Origin: Bacteroidota bacterium
Lineage (GTDB): Bacteria > Bacteroidota > Bacteroidia > Chitinophagales > LD1
NCBI GenBank assembly: GCA_018267385.1
Contig: JAFDYN010000024.1
Location: forward strand, 1 to 50,036
Reading direction: 5' to 3'
DNA: 50,036 nucleotides
Below are positions 33,591 through 42,775 of this stretch, piece after piece; position 1 is the stretch's first letter, and every line of letters begins with the position of its first letter. The position numbers and the translations under genes were made by a program. The notes beneath the pieces were generated by a model. That model was given only the letters and a program-made list of their open reading frames with translations. It was not told the origin of the DNA and ran no database searches.

Positions 33591-34223
33591 ATGGCAGTAT
33601 TAGTCGGAAAAAAAGCGCCTCTTTTCAAGGCACAAGCCGTCATCAACGGCGAAGAGATCGTAGACAATTTCTCCCTGGAGCAATACCTGGGCAAGAAGTA
33701 CGTCGTATTCTTCTTCTATCCAAAAGATTTTACATTCGTATGTCCTACGGAGCTGCACGCTTTTCAGGCCAAACTGGCTGAATTTGAAATGCGCGATACA
33801 GTAGTAGTAGCATGTTCTACAGATACCGAGCAGTCTCACTGGGGCTGGCTGCAACTGCCTAAAGACAAGGGCGGCATAGCAGGTATCACTTATCCTATCG
33901 TAGCTGATACGAGCAAGACCATCTCAGCTAACTTTGACGTGCTGAATGGTGAGTATTTCTATGATGACAATAACCAGATGCAGTCTACTGCAGAGCTGAT
34001 CGCATACCGCGGCCTCTTCCTGATAGACAAGAATGGCGTAGTACGCCACCAGGTAGTAAATGACCTGCCGCTGGGCCGCAATATAGATGAGGCGCTGCGT
34101 ATGGTAGACGCGCTTAGCTACTTTGAGACCAAGGGTGAAGTATGCCCGGCTAACTGGTCGCAAGGCAAAGAGGCAATGAAAGATACACACGATAGCGTAG
34201 CTGCATACCTCGCTAAGAACTAA
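33591..34223 (+). CDS. 2-Cys peroxiredoxin (AhpC/TSA, Prx1 type)
   Basis: This cytosolic thiol peroxidase reduces hydrogen peroxide and organic hydroperoxides. The 210-aa product has the N-terminal MAVLVGKKAPLF...LGKKYVVFFFYPKDFTFVCPTEL, with the peroxidatic cysteine at C51 in VCPTE, and the C-terminal resolving cysteine C185 in GEVCPANW. HWGWLQLPKDKGGIAGITYPIVAD and AYRGLFLIDKNGVVRH are Prx1 family features. Length and C-terminal extension are typical of Prx1 rather than of bacterial AhpC (187 aa). The frame is open to 33501, but a -7 box lies at 33543 and the peroxiredoxin N-terminus begins at 33591. It has its own terminator at 34247. The Nramp transporter downstream is transcribed in the same direction. 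Confidence 0.96.
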   Translation: MAVLVGKKAPLFKAQAVINGEEIVDNFSLEQYLGKKYVVFFFYPKDFTFVCPTELHAFQAKLAEFEMRDTVVVACSTDTEQSHWGWLQLPKDKGGIAGITYPIVADTSKTISANFDVLNGEYFYDDNNQMQSTAELIAYRGLFLIDKNGVVRHQVVNDLPLGRNIDEALRMVDALSYFETKGEVCPANWSQGKEAMKDTHDSVAAYLAKN

Positions 34224-34246
34224 TAGCAGATTTCCCTTTATCGCAC

Positions 34247-34278
34247 AAGGCGCAGCAGTAGTTGCGCCTTTTCTTTTT
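34247..34278 (+). terminator. Terminator after the peroxiredoxin gene
   Basis: AAGGCGCA (34247-34254) and TGCGCCTT (34263-34270) form a perfect 8-bp stem, followed by TTCTTTTT. Confidence 0.85.
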
Positions 34279-34305
34279 CAATCAAATAGAGGCTATATTT
34301 AGGCA

Positions 34306-36174
34306 ATGTCTACCAGATCACTGGAGGAAGTACACGGCACTATAGACACCACCGGCAATATGAACTGGTGGCGGAGATTTATACTCTTCATCGGACCGGC
34401 CTTTCTGGTATGCGTGGGCTATATGGACCCGGGCAACTGGGCCACAGATATAGCGGGGGGCAGCAAGTATGGCTACCAGCTGCTCTGGGTGCTCCTGCTC
34501 TCTAACCTGATAGCCCTGCTGCTGCAGAGCCTCAGCGCTCGCCTGGGTATCGTACGCGGGCGCGACCTGGCACAGGCATCGCGTGAGACCTACCCCGCAC
34601 TCATCAATCTACCCCTCTATGTACTGGCAGAGATCGCTATCGCAGCCTGCGACCTGGCAGAGGTACTGGGCATGGCTATCGGATTGAACCTGCTCTTTCA
34701 CATTCCGCTACTTTGGGGAGTGGGGATAGCGGTGTTTGACACTTTTATCATCCTCTACCTGCAGCAGAAGGGTATGCGGTATATGGAGCTATTGATCTTC
34801 AGCCTGGTCTCCATCATTGGTTTGTGTTTTCTGGTAGAGGTGTTCTTCTCCCGGCCTGACTGGACGGATGTAGTCCATGGCTTTGCGCCGAGTGGGCTGA
34901 GCGATGGGGCTCTGTACATAGCTATCGGTATCATAGGTGCTACCGTCATGCCGCACAATCTCTATCTGCACTCGTCGCTGGTGCAGACCCGACGTAATGG
35001 TACTGATGCAGCGAGTACAAAGCGCGCCATCAAGTATAATTTCTGGGATTCGGCTATCGCGCTGAACCTCGCCTTTTTTGTAAATGCTTTTATCCTGATC
35101 GTAGCTGCGGCTGTCTTCCATACCAAGGGCTACCATGAGGTGATGGATATACAGGATGCGCATAGCCTGCTGGAGCCGCTGATGGGCCGCTCACTGGCTC
35201 CCATCATCTTTGCGGTAGCACTGATAGCATCAGGTCAGAGCTCGACGATCACCGGCACGCTGGCAGGGCAGATCGTGATGGAGGGTTACCTCGACCTGCG
35301 TATCGCGCCATGGCTCAGGCGCCTGATCACGCGCGGCATAGCGGTGGTGCCGGCCATGCTTGTCATTTACTTTATGGGCGAGGACAAGGTGAGCGCCATG
35401 CTCATCTTCAGCCAGGTGCTGCTGAGCCTGCAGCTTGGTTTCGCGGTGATACCATTGATACACTTTGTGAGTGATAAGCGGACCATGGGAGACTTTGCCA
35501 TAGGCACTGTAGTCAGAGTGCTGGCATGGCTCAGCGCCCTGATCATAGTAGGGCTGAATCTCAAACTCATACTGGATACCATGAAAGACTGGCGCGAGTC
35601 GCTGACCGACTACCCGGTAGTCTACTATAGCATCCTGATACCAGGGATAGGACTGGCGCTGCTGCTGCTGATAGTGAGTACTATCTATCCGCTACTGCGC
35701 AGGAAGCATCACGAGCAGACAGCGCTGCCACACGGATATGCTCATGAGCTGCCCGTGATGCATAAAATGGAATACACAGATATTGCCATCTGCCTGGACT
35801 TCTCTGCCAGTGACCTGAAGGCAATCCGCCATGGTCTATCACAAGGTGGCGGCAACAGCAAATATTACCTCATACACATAGTAGAGTCGGCCAATGCGCG
35901 TGCCGTAGGTGCGGAGACACGTGACTACGAAACACTGGAGGACTGGAAAAACCTGCAGGAGTACGGCCAGAAACTGCGCGCGCAAGGATATATGGTAGAA
36001 GAGAAACTGGGCTTCGGACGGACGGACGTAGCTATAGCCAAGATCGTAAATGACCTGCAGGCTTCGCTGCTGGTGATCGGCTCTCACGGTCACGCAGGAC
36101 TGGCGGATATCATCTATGGAGAAACGATACAGGCGGTGAGGCACAAAGTGAAGTGCCCTGTACTGATCGTGTAA
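34306..36174 (+). CDS. Nramp-type divalent metal transporter fused to a UspA domain
   Basis: The 622-aa product imports divalent metals (Mn2+/Fe2+) across the inner membrane by a proton-coupled mechanism. Residues about 1-455 form the Nramp permease with the TM1 metal motif MDPGNWATD (about 40-48) and the TM6 motif GATVMPHNLYLHSSLVQ (about 218-234), and around 11 transmembrane helices. Residues about 485-622 make a universal-stress-protein domain: IAICLDFSASDLKAIRHGL, YYLIHIVESANARAVG, and near the end LLVIGSHGHAGLADIIYGETIQAVRHKVKCPVLIV, which holds the nucleotide-binding G-x2-G-x9-G(S/T)-like motif. Ordinary MntH proteins are about 410-450 aa; the fused form is known from some Bacteroidota. 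It follows the peroxiredoxin terminator, 82 bases after that gene. Confidence 0.95.
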   Translation: MSTRSLEEVHGTIDTTGNMNWWRRFILFIGPAFLVCVGYMDPGNWATDIAGGSKYGYQLLWVLLLSNLIALLLQSLSARLGIVRGRDLAQASRETYPALINLPLYVLAEIAIAACDLAEVLGMAIGLNLLFHIPLLWGVGIAVFDTFIILYLQQKGMRYMELLIFSLVSIIGLCFLVEVFFSRPDWTDVVHGFAPSGLSDGALYIAIGIIGATVMPHNLYLHSSLVQTRRNGTDAASTKRAIKYNFWDSAIALNLAFFVNAFILIVAAAVFHTKGYHEVMDIQDAHSLLEPLMGRSLAPIIFAVALIASGQSSTITGTLAGQIVMEGYLDLRIAPWLRRLITRGIAVVPAMLVIYFMGEDKVSAMLIFSQVLLSLQLGFAVIPLIHFVSDKRTMGDFAIGTVVRVLAWLSALIIVGLNLKLILDTMKDWRESLTDYPVVYYSILIPGIGLALLLLIVSTIYPLLRRKHHEQTALPHGYAHELPVMHKMEYTDIAICLDFSASDLKAIRHGLSQGGGNSKYYLIHIVESANARAVGAETRDYETLEDWKNLQEYGQKLRAQGYMVEEKLGFGRTDVAIAKIVNDLQASLLVIGSHGHAGLADIIYGETIQAVRHKVKCPVLIV

Positions 36175-36187
36175 ATACAATTGATTG

Positions 36188-36215
36188 ACCTCAAAAGCGC
36201 GAAAACGCAAAATGG
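36188..36215. repeat. Family B-type repeat copy
   Basis: ACCTCAAAAGCGCGAAAACGCAAAATGG shares GCGCGAAAACGCAAA with the copy at 20367-20393. It lies between the convergent Nramp and epimerase genes. Confidence 0.5.
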
Positions 36216-36246
36216 TCATATCTGATAATCTCAGGGCTACTCTTTC

Positions 36247-37224
36247 TTACTTGCTTTTGGTGAGCTGAGTCTGCTCATACCATGTATAGAAGGCCCTGAG
36301 TCCCTCCCCGATGTGAGTAGTGGGGCTATAACCGAGTAGCTGTTGTGCTTTGCTGATATCGGCATAGGTGCGCGGCACGTCACCAGTAGGAATAGGCTTG
36401 TGCTCCAGGCGCGCCTTGCGACCGGTCACCTGCTCTATATGGCTGATGAGGTCGCTCAGTCTCACAGGATCATTATTGCCGAGATTCATCACCTCATAGC
36501 AGTGGTCGTGCTGCAGTACGTAGTTTTTAGAAGCTATGATGCCGCTCACGATGTCTTTCACGTAGGTATAGTCGCGAGAGGTGCTACCATCGCCATAGAC
36601 TGTGATAGGTTCTCCATTCAATATGCTCTTAAAGAATTTGTGAATGGCCAGATCGGGGCGTTGCCGTTCACCATATACAGTGAAGAAGCGAAGGTTTACG
36701 ATGGAGAAACCGTATACATCGTGATAGACTTTGGTGATCTTCTCGCCGCTCAGCTTGGTGGCTGCATAGATAGATATGATGCGGTCTATCGCGTCAGTCT
36801 CCGAGAATGGGATCTTTTCATTTTCGCCATAGACGGAGGAAGAAGACGCAAATACCATCTTATTGACGCCGTGGCGGCGCATTGATTCCAGGAGGTTGGT
36901 CGTGCCCTCTACATTTGAGCTGATATAGTTCAGCGGGTTTTCCATAGATGGGCGTACCCCTGCTTTGGCTGCGAGGTGTATGACGATGTCTATCTTATTA
37001 TCCTGAAAGATGCTATCAATGGCAGCCGTATCACGAATGTCTCCTTCTATGAAGCGAAAGTTTGACCTGGTCAGGAGACCGGCCAGATTTTCTTGTTTGA
37101 TACTGCGGGGGTAGAAGTCATCAAAATTGTCTATGCCTATGATAGATATACCGGTCTGGCCTATCAGCGCATCGGCCAGATTGGAGCCTATAAATCCCGC
37201 TACTCCCGTGATCAGTATCGTCAT
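36247..37224 (-). CDS. NAD-dependent epimerase/dehydratase (SDR, sugar-nucleotide epimerase)
   Basis: The 325-aa extended short-chain dehydrogenase acts on nucleotide sugars. It has the NAD motif TGVAGFIGSN (residues 6-15), HLAAKAGVRPSM at 83-94, SSSSVYG at 127-133, the catalytic Tyr153-xxx-Lys157 in SIYAATKLSGEK, RFFTVYGERQRPD (about 178-190) and DYTYVKDIV. The AAKAGVRPS and the RPDxAIHKF patterns are typical of UDP-glucuronate 4-epimerase and related 4-epimerases, which make galacturonate for envelope polysaccharides; the exact substrate cannot be told. It overlaps the upstream glycosyltransferase gene by 4 bases (ATGA), so the two are translationally coupled and share a pathway. Confidence 0.93.
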   Translation of the reverse strand: MTILITGVAGFIGSNLADALIGQTGISIIGIDNFDDFYPRSIKQENLAGLLTRSNFRFIEGDIRDTAAIDSIFQDNKIDIVIHLAAKAGVRPSMENPLNYISSNVEGTTNLLESMRRHGVNKMVFASSSSVYGENEKIPFSETDAIDRIISIYAATKLSGEKITKVYHDVYGFSIVNLRFFTVYGERQRPDLAIHKFFKSILNGEPITVYGDGSTSRDYTYVKDIVSGIIASKNYVLQHDHCYEVMNLGNNDPVRLSDLISHIEQVTGRKARLEHKPIPTGDVPRTYADISKAQQLLGYSPTTHIGEGLRAFYTWYEQTQLTKSK

Positions 37225-38372
37225 TTGCGCTGTTTTTGATTTTCGCTCATGACGAACTTATAAAAACTTTCGAGCTTTTGTACGTGCGTCTCAAAGGAGA
37301 ATTGCCGCTCTACCCGCTCACGGTTCTCTTTTTTGTAGCCCCATGATAGTATCTCTGCCATTTGTAGTGCATAGGTATCTATATCACCCTCCCGGCAGAG
37401 CAGGCCATTGACACCATGCTCCACAGCCTCCGGTATACCGGCGTGGTAGGTGCTGAGTACCGGTAGCTCCATGGCCATGGCCTCTATCACGGCATTAGGT
37501 ATGCCCTCCATGTTGCCATTGGCAGCGGTGAGGCTATGATGGACAAAGGCTGTGGCGCTATCCAGATAGGGGATGATCTCATCATGCGCTTTCTTGCCCG
37601 GAAAGTCTACCAGGTCTGTCAGGCCTAATTCTACAACGAGCCTTTTGGTGGCCTCCAGCGTAGGGCCCGTGCCTATCAGTATCATCCTGATATCTCGCCT
37701 GCCCGTAGTTGCGAGCATCTTTGCAAAGGCGCGTAAGGTAACATCGTGACCTTTCTTTAACTCAAATGAGCTGACCTGTACGAATATGGGAGTAGCCGGC
37801 AGAGTATAGTTGGCCTTCTTAAACCTATGAAGCTGGATGCCGGTATAGAGTACCAGATGGTCAGTACGGACCGGTATACCGTGATCCTCCAGATTCCTGC
37901 GCAGTGCCTCGCATACAAAAATGGGATAGACATTGGGCATGGCCAATGCTTTTTTTAGTTTCTCTGCGTATCGCTTGTAGCGCAGCTTTGAGGAGGCATC
38001 GTAGCCGCGAAAATTCACCACTATCGGTAGATCCGTCGTGATATTGTCAAACAGTTTGAATCCCTCGTAGGCAAACTGTACGTGAAGGATGTCAGGTTTT
38101 TGCCGGTCTATCAAAGCCTGCAGCCTTTGGGCGAAGCCGCTGTCATGCAGGCTGAAATAAAGATCCGCATTCTCCAGGCGGGCAAGGATGCGCGTCTTCA
38201 GCGATGAAACCGGATAGTCCAGCACCGCGGCAGAGATCGTTTTGCCCGGATACTCCTTGTCTGCTACAAAGCAGCCATAATGCGCCTCTTGTGTTTTGGC
38301 AAAATGCTCTACATCCTGACGGATAAATGTACTGGCATACGGACCATGGTCTGAGAGGTAAAGGATCTTCAT
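37221..38372 (-). CDS. Family 4 glycosyltransferase
   Basis: The 383-aa GT-B enzyme transfers a sugar from a nucleotide donor; it probably works at the cytoplasmic face of the inner membrane in surface polysaccharide synthesis. It has an N-terminal acceptor-binding Rossmann-like half (MKILYLSDHGPYASTFI, DILHVQFAYEGFKLF) and a C-terminal GT4 half with QVSSFELKKGHDVTLRAFAKM, RMILIGTGPTLEATKRLV, and EGIPNAVIEAMAMELPVLSTYHAGIPEAVEHGVNGLL, the donor-binding E-x7-E motif. The frame is open to 38438, but that overlaps the tRNA-Arg gene; ATG 38372 starts the MKILYLSDHG strand. Coupled by a 4-base overlap to the epimerase. Confidence 0.93.
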   Translation of the reverse strand: MKILYLSDHGPYASTFIRQDVEHFAKTQEAHYGCFVADKEYPGKTISAAVLDYPVSSLKTRILARLENADLYFSLHDSGFAQRLQALIDRQKPDILHVQFAYEGFKLFDNITTDLPIVVNFRGYDASSKLRYKRYAEKLKKALAMPNVYPIFVCEALRRNLEDHGIPVRTDHLVLYTGIQLHRFKKANYTLPATPIFVQVSSFELKKGHDVTLRAFAKMLATTGRRDIRMILIGTGPTLEATKRLVVELGLTDLVDFPGKKAHDEIIPYLDSATAFVHHSLTAANGNMEGIPNAVIEAMAMELPVLSTYHAGIPEAVEHGVNGLLCREGDIDTYALQMAEILSWGYKKENRERVERQFSFETHVQKLESFYKFVMSENQKQRK

Positions 38373-38412
38373 GAGTGGTGGGTTAGCCCGCTGTACGCTC
38401 CAAAAGTAGTGT

Positions 38413-38483
38413 GGTCTCAGCAGGAATCGAACCTGCATCTAAAGTTTAGGAAACTTCTATTCTATCCGTTGAACTATGAGACC
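38413..38483 (-). tRNA. tRNA-Arg (anticodon CCU)
   Basis: Read on the minus strand the 71 bases fold as a complete cloverleaf: acceptor GGTCTCA/TGAGACC (7 bp), D arm GTTC/GAAT, anticodon stem GAAGT/ACTTT with loop TTCCTAA (anticodon CCT), variable AGAT, and T arm GCAGG-TTCGATT-CCTGC. CCA is not encoded. Reads the AGG arginine codon. It lies 40 bases upstream of the glycosyltransferase start in the same direction. Confidence 0.96.
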
Positions 38484-38502
38484 TCGCCGTGTACGGGACG
38501 CC

Positions 38503-38543
38503 AAAAATAAAAAATCCCGGACACTTTTTCAGGTGTCCGGGAT
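38503..38543 (-). terminator. Terminator of the T9SS esterase gene
   Basis: On the minus strand ATCCCGGACAC (38533-38543 reversed) and GTGTCCGGGAT (38514-38524 reversed) form a perfect 11-bp stem followed by TTTTTATTTTTGG. It starts 21 bases past the stop codon at 38565 and ends 20 bases before the tRNA gene. Confidence 0.88.
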
Positions 38544-38564
38544 CTTGCAGTTATATTTTAAATT

Positions 38565-39764
38565 TTACTTGACTGAGAAGGTCCTGGCAGTGCTACCGCC
38601 TGTTTTGAGGTTGATCTTAGCCACATATACACCAGCAGCGAGGCCGGATACGTCTACTGTACCCTGTGTACCTGATACTGTAGTCGTAGATACGGTGCGG
38701 CCCAGATTGTCCACTACGTTGATGCTTTCCATATTAGCATCTGCAGCGATAGTGATCTGAGAAGACGCAGGATTAGGATAAAGGCCTACCTTTACATTGC
38801 TCACTTCATTGATAGCCGTGAAGGTAGGGCACTCTACCTTATAGAGGAAAAGTGCAGACTCGTTTTCTACGATATTCCTCTTGGTAGTGTCGGTCTCCCA
38901 TGGCACGTGAGGATCACCAGGGAAGGTATGTAGCTGATTGGTAATGCCGAGATTGTCCAGTACCGGCTTCATAGCTCCGGCACCACACATGGTAATGTCG
39001 GAGGCGCCGCCGAGTACGTGACCACACTGATATGGCACTGTCTGGTCTGCATCACCCTGAGCGCTATATACCGGAGTATGGTCTGTAGCATCGAGGAAGC
39101 CTGTGAAGAGCAGAGCACCGGCCAGATTCAATACAGCTTTGCTATTGGTACTGTAGCCCGGGTTGCCGCTATTACCATCAAAACCGCCTACGCTATTGAA
39201 GGCAGAAGCGAGCAGTGGAGTAGCCTCGCTGATGCTGGTGACATATACGATGTGATTTGCAATGATCGCACCGGCAGACTCGCCACCGATAGCTATCCAG
39301 CCTGAGTCGATACCATAGGTAGCAGCGTTCTTCTTGAGAAAGCGCATTGCGGCTTTGCCATCGGCTATGGACTTGATCACATACGGGTAGGCAGAGTTGG
39401 AATCTGTGAGAGAAGCTATATTCTGGACTGGCACGAGACGATAGTCTATAGATGCTGTCACATAGCCTCTCATCGCAAACTCCCTACACATGTAGGCTAT
39501 AAAGTCATCCTGGCGCGTACCTCCGTAGAAGGAACCTCCGTGTATGATCAGGATGGCGCGCCTGTTGGTCGCGTTGTCGCCATGCGGCTGGTAGATGTCG
39601 ATATTCTGTGAGGTGACGGCGGGGTCTGTATAGATCACCGTAGTCGTGTCTACCTGTGAGAAGATCTTGCTATAATAGCGCTGACCGTCACACTGTGCTG
39701 AGGCAGACTGCATCCAGCCCATCGCGGCGATAGAGAGGAGTGCTGAGTAGAGAATTTTTTTCAT
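38565..39764 (-). CDS. Secreted alpha/beta-hydrolase (carboxylesterase-like) with T9SS tail
   Basis: The 399-aa exported hydrolase begins with a signal peptide (MKKILYSALLSIAAMGWMQSASAQ). The catalytic domain (about 25-310) has the oxyanion-hole HGG (residues 75-77 in IIHGGSFYGGTRQDDF), the nucleophile elbow GGESAG with Ser163, GDADQTVPY near the expected acid, and FPGDPHVPWE, which supplies the catalytic histidine. This is the BD-FAE/hormone-sensitive-lipase type of arrangement, which acts on esters such as acetylated or feruloylated polysaccharides; the substrate is not known. Residues about 325-399 are a T9SS type A sorting domain (VGLYPNPASSQITIAA...GVYVAKINLKTGG). Single gene with its own terminator; the upstream gap to metG is 48 bases. 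Confidence 0.93.
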   Translation of the reverse strand: MKKILYSALLSIAAMGWMQSASAQCDGQRYYSKIFSQVDTTTVIYTDPAVTSQNIDIYQPHGDNATNRRAILIIHGGSFYGGTRQDDFIAYMCREFAMRGYVTASIDYRLVPVQNIASLTDSNSAYPYVIKSIADGKAAMRFLKKNAATYGIDSGWIAIGGESAGAIIANHIVYVTSISEATPLLASAFNSVGGFDGNSGNPGYSTNSKAVLNLAGALLFTGFLDATDHTPVYSAQGDADQTVPYQCGHVLGGASDITMCGAGAMKPVLDNLGITNQLHTFPGDPHVPWETDTTKRNIVENESALFLYKVECPTFTAINEVSNVKVGLYPNPASSQITIAADANMESINVVDNLGRTVSTTTVSGTQGTVDVSGLAAGVYVAKINLKTGGSTARTFSVK

Positions 39765-39812
39765 AATGCTTACAGTTAGTTTAACGTTAATGATTTATTA
39801 AAATTAAAAAAG

Positions 39813-41873
39813 CTATCTGATAATGCTACCATTTTCGGTGGAAATTTTCGGTATGGCAAATATTAACTTCCCGGTGCTGTCTTCGGCCAGTAATATCATG
39901 CCTTTTGATTCGATGCCACGCAGCTTGCGCGGAGCCAGATTTGCCACTACAGATACCTGCTGCCCTATAAGCTCTTCCGGACGGAAATGCTCAGCGATAC
40001 CAGACACAATGGTCCTTGCCTCATAGCCGATATCTACGGTCAGTTTTAAGAGCTTGTCTGCTTTTTCGACTTTCTCCGCGGCGAGTATCGTGCCGACGCG
40101 GAGGTCTATTTTAGCGAAGTCATCAAAGGTGATCTCAGCCTTGGGGCCGGTACTTTCTTCCATCTTTTTACTTGTTTTTTCTGCCGGGGCAGGTGGTGCG
40201 AGGGCTTGAGCAGTCGCCTTTAGCTTTTCTACCTGCGCCTGTATCGGCTCGTCCTCTATCTTCTGATACAGCAGTGCCGCCTTTCCCAGCTTGTGACCCA
40301 TCGGCAGGAGGTCCGTACGGCCTGCATCTGTCCACGATAGGGTAGCAGCATCTATCTGTATCATGTCAAAGATCTTCTTTGATGTAAACGGCAGGAACGG
40401 CTCACAGAGGATAGCCAGATTGGCTATGATCTGGAGGCCGTCATAGAGAATGGCTGCCGTCAGGTCTTTGTCTGTCTTGATCGTCTTCCACGGTTCTTTT
40501 TCTGACAGGAGCTGATTGCCATAGCGGGCTACATTCATGACTTCTGTCAAGGCCTCGCGGAAGCGGAAATTTTCCAGCGAATCAGATACCTTCTTGTGCT
40601 GCTCTGCGAGGAAAGCCGACAGATCAGGATTGCCACTACTTTGCGGCACCTTATTGTCAAAGAATTTGTCTGTAAGAACGAGTACGCGGTTTACCAGGTT
40701 GCCAAAGATACCGACCAACTCGCTATTGACGCGCGTCTGATAATCTTTCCATGTAAACTCGGAGTCCTTGGTCTCCGGAGCAATGGAGGTCAGGACATAG
40801 CGCAGTTCGTCCTGTTTGTCTTTGAAGTCCTGCAGGTACTCGTGCAGCCAGACCGCCCAACCTTTGGAGGTAGAGAGTTTGCGGCCCTCGAGATTGAGGA
40901 ATTCATTGGCCGGTACATTGTCGGCTACTATAAACTCGCCGTGCTCCATCAGCATCACAGGGAAGATGATGCAATGGAAGACGATATTATCCTTGCCTAT
41001 GAAGTGGATGAGCCGTGTGTCTTTATCCTTCCAATAAGTCTCCCAGGTGTCAGGCAGTAGCTCTTTAGTAGCAGAGATATAACCGATGGGAGCGTCAAAC
41101 CAGACATAAAGTACCTTGCCGGTGGCACCCTCTATAGGCACCGGTACGCCCCAGTCCAGATCGCGGGTCATAGAGCGTGGCTGCAGGCCATCGCCAGCGT
41201 CTAGCCAGCTCTTGCATTGGCCATAGACGTTCACCTTCCAGTCCTTATGGCTGTCTATATACTTTTCGATCTTCGGCTGTAGTTTGTCCAGCGGAAGAAA
41301 CCAGTTTTTGGTCTTGCGCAGGACAGGTTTCGAGCCGGAGAGGGTGGAGTGCGGATTAATAAGGTCAGTAGGAGAGAGGGATGAGCCGCAGTTCTCACAC
41401 TGATCGCCATAGGCGTTCTCATTGCCGCACACGGGGCAGGTGCCCACGATGTAGCGGTCTGCCAGAAATTGCTTCGCCTCCTCATCATAATACTGATCAG
41501 TGACCTGCTCGGTGAATTTGCCCTCATCATACAGTTTTCTGAAGAAAGCAGATGCGGTCTGCTTGTGTGTCTCGCTGGAGGTACGTGAGTAGATGCTGAA
41601 TGAGATGCCAAACTCTTTGAAGGCATCGCCCATGATCTTATGGTACTTGTCCACTACCTGCTGCGGGGTGATACCCTCGCGGCGGGCAGAGACGGTGATA
41701 GGTACCCCATGCTCATCGCTGCCGCAGATAAAGACGACGTCTTTTTTATTGGCACGCAGGTGGCGTACATAGATGTCTGACGGCAGGTAGCAGCCGGCCA
41801 GGTGGCCGATGTGTACCGGGCCATTGGCGTAGGGCAAGGCTGCCGTGATGGTATATCTTTTCCAATTGCTCAT
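39813..41873 (-). CDS. metG: Methionyl-tRNA synthetase
   Basis: MetRS charges tRNA-Met and initiator tRNA with methionine. The 686-aa product holds the class I signatures: PVHIGHLAG (residues 19-26, the HIGH motif) and KLSTSKG (about 331-337, a KMSKS variant). A zinc-binding knuckle [18 protein letters not shown] is at about 140-160. The anticodon-binding helical domain follows, and the C-terminal about 110 residues are an EMAP/Arc1p-like tRNA-binding OB domain ([30 protein letters not shown]). A Pro/Ala/Lys linker ([14 protein letters not shown]) joins the two. Length is typical for the dimeric bacterial form. No promoter was recognised upstream; the HEAT gene is divergent, with 143 bases between the two starts. 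Confidence 0.97.
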   Translation of the reverse strand: MSNWKRYTITAALPYANGPVHIGHLAGCYLPSDIYVRHLRANKKDVVFICGSDEHGVPITVSARREGITPQQVVDKYHKIMGDAFKEFGISFSIYSRTSSETHKQTASAFFRKLYDEGKFTEQVTDQYYDEEAKQFLADRYIVGTCPVCGNENAYGDQCENCGSSLSPTDLINPHSTLSGSKPVLRKTKNWFLPLDKLQPKIEKYIDSHKDWKVNVYGQCKSWLDAGDGLQPRSMTRDLDWGVPVPIEGATGKVLYVWFDAPIGYISATKELLPDTWETYWKDKDTRLIHFIGKDNIVFHCIIFPVMLMEHGEFIVADNVPANEFLNLEGRKLSTSKGWAVWLHEYLQDFKDKQDELRYVLTSIAPETKDSEFTWKDYQTRVNSELVGIFGNLVNRVLVLTDKFFDNKVPQSSGNPDLSAFLAEQHKKVSDSLENFRFREALTEVMNVARYGNQLLSEKEPWKTIKTDKDLTAAILYDGLQIIANLAILCEPFLPFTSKKIFDMIQIDAATLSWTDAGRTDLLPMGHKLGKAALLYQKIEDEPIQAQVEKLKATAQALAPPAPAEKTSKKMEESTGPKAEITFDDFAKIDLRVGTILAAEKVEKADKLLKLTVDIGYEARTIVSGIAEHFRPEELIGQQVSVVANLAPRKLRGIESKGMILLAEDSTGKLIFAIPKISTENGSIIR

Positions 41874-42016
41874 ATAGTGCGCAAATTATGACTTTCCTGC
41901 AAATTCGTTGTATAGACATCTATCATAGACGGGTTATTACATTTTCTTATAAAATCCAATCCGGTGGCAGGGGAGGAATTTTCCTTATAACTTACGGCCA
42001 ACAACTCACTGAAATC

Positions 42017-42772
42017 ATGGCATTCTATGATCTCCATAAATCTGAACGCGCGCTGCTGGTGGCTGAGATCTATGCCGCCTTGCAGAAAGACGTGCAAGAG
42101 GGGGAAACAGAGAGCTTTGAAAAGTACTTCTCCGATGAGGATACCTATATCCGGAAAACGGGCTATCAGGCGGTGGGAAAAATCTATCTGTCAGAAGGGA
42201 AACTGCAAGACAAGCTCCTAAAACTGTTGAAAGTGCTTTATCAATCGGAAAATGAAAAGGTGCGGCAGACCGTGATCAATGCGGCAGGTGAGATCGGAAT
42301 GAAGGACTTTGAGGTGATAGAGCAGGTTATGGATAAAGGGCTGTTTGATGCACATCACACAGTGCGGAATGCGGTGATCGGCTCTATGAAGAAGATGGGA
42401 GAGAAGAACCCAAAACCGGTGCTGGTCTTTGCTCAGAAATACCTGCATCACGAGGATAAGGAGATACGGCGTGAGATATGTCACGGTATAGAGCTGCGTG
42501 GGCGTACACATCCTCAGGATATTTTGCCGCTGCTCAGAGAGCTACAGGATGACAAGACGAAACGAGTGCGCGATACGCTGGTGCATGTGCTGGGCCAGAT
42601 CGCTTACAAAAAAGGCTGCCTGGAGATAGTGGTATCTGACCTGCGCGGCTGGCATAATAAGGAGCTGGTGGCTGATGCCATAGCCGAGATGATAGATGTG
42701 CATGAGAGGTACAAGAATTTTGCCGTGAAGACGCAGGACGAGGCGCGCGCCTATATTGAAAGGAATCTGTAG
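42017..42772 (+). CDS. HEAT-repeat / DNA-alkylation-repeat-like protein
   Basis: The 251-aa product is made almost only of paired amphipathic helices of HEAT type. Examples are DEDTYIRKTGYQAVGKIYL, NEKVRQTVINAAGEIGM, HHTVRNAVIGSMKKMG, DKEIRREICHGIELRGR and TKRVRDTLVHVLGQIAYKKG. About six repeats are visible. The spacing and the R..V..A pattern fit AlkD-like and similar scaffold proteins; the catalytic residues of DNA glycosylases cannot be confirmed here. No signal peptide, so cytosolic. The frame is open to 41888, but the first 43 codons overlap the metG promoter region and look unlike the rest; ATG 42017 gives the natural helical start. It is divergent from metG and convergent with the lipase gene, with a gap of 3 bases. 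Confidence 0.8.
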   Translation: MAFYDLHKSERALLVAEIYAALQKDVQEGETESFEKYFSDEDTYIRKTGYQAVGKIYLSEGKLQDKLLKLLKVLYQSENEKVRQTVINAAGEIGMKDFEVIEQVMDKGLFDAHHTVRNAVIGSMKKMGEKNPKPVLVFAQKYLHHEDKEIRREICHGIELRGRTHPQDILPLLRELQDDKTKRVRDTLVHVLGQIAYKKGCLEIVVSDLRGWHNKELVADAIAEMIDVHERYKNFAVKTQDEARAYIERNL

Positions 42773-42775
42773 CGA

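Noticed and set aside
38373..38438. Extension of the glycosyltransferase to 38438
   Set aside because: The extra codons overlap the tRNA-Arg gene; MKILYLSDHG at 38372 is the natural start.
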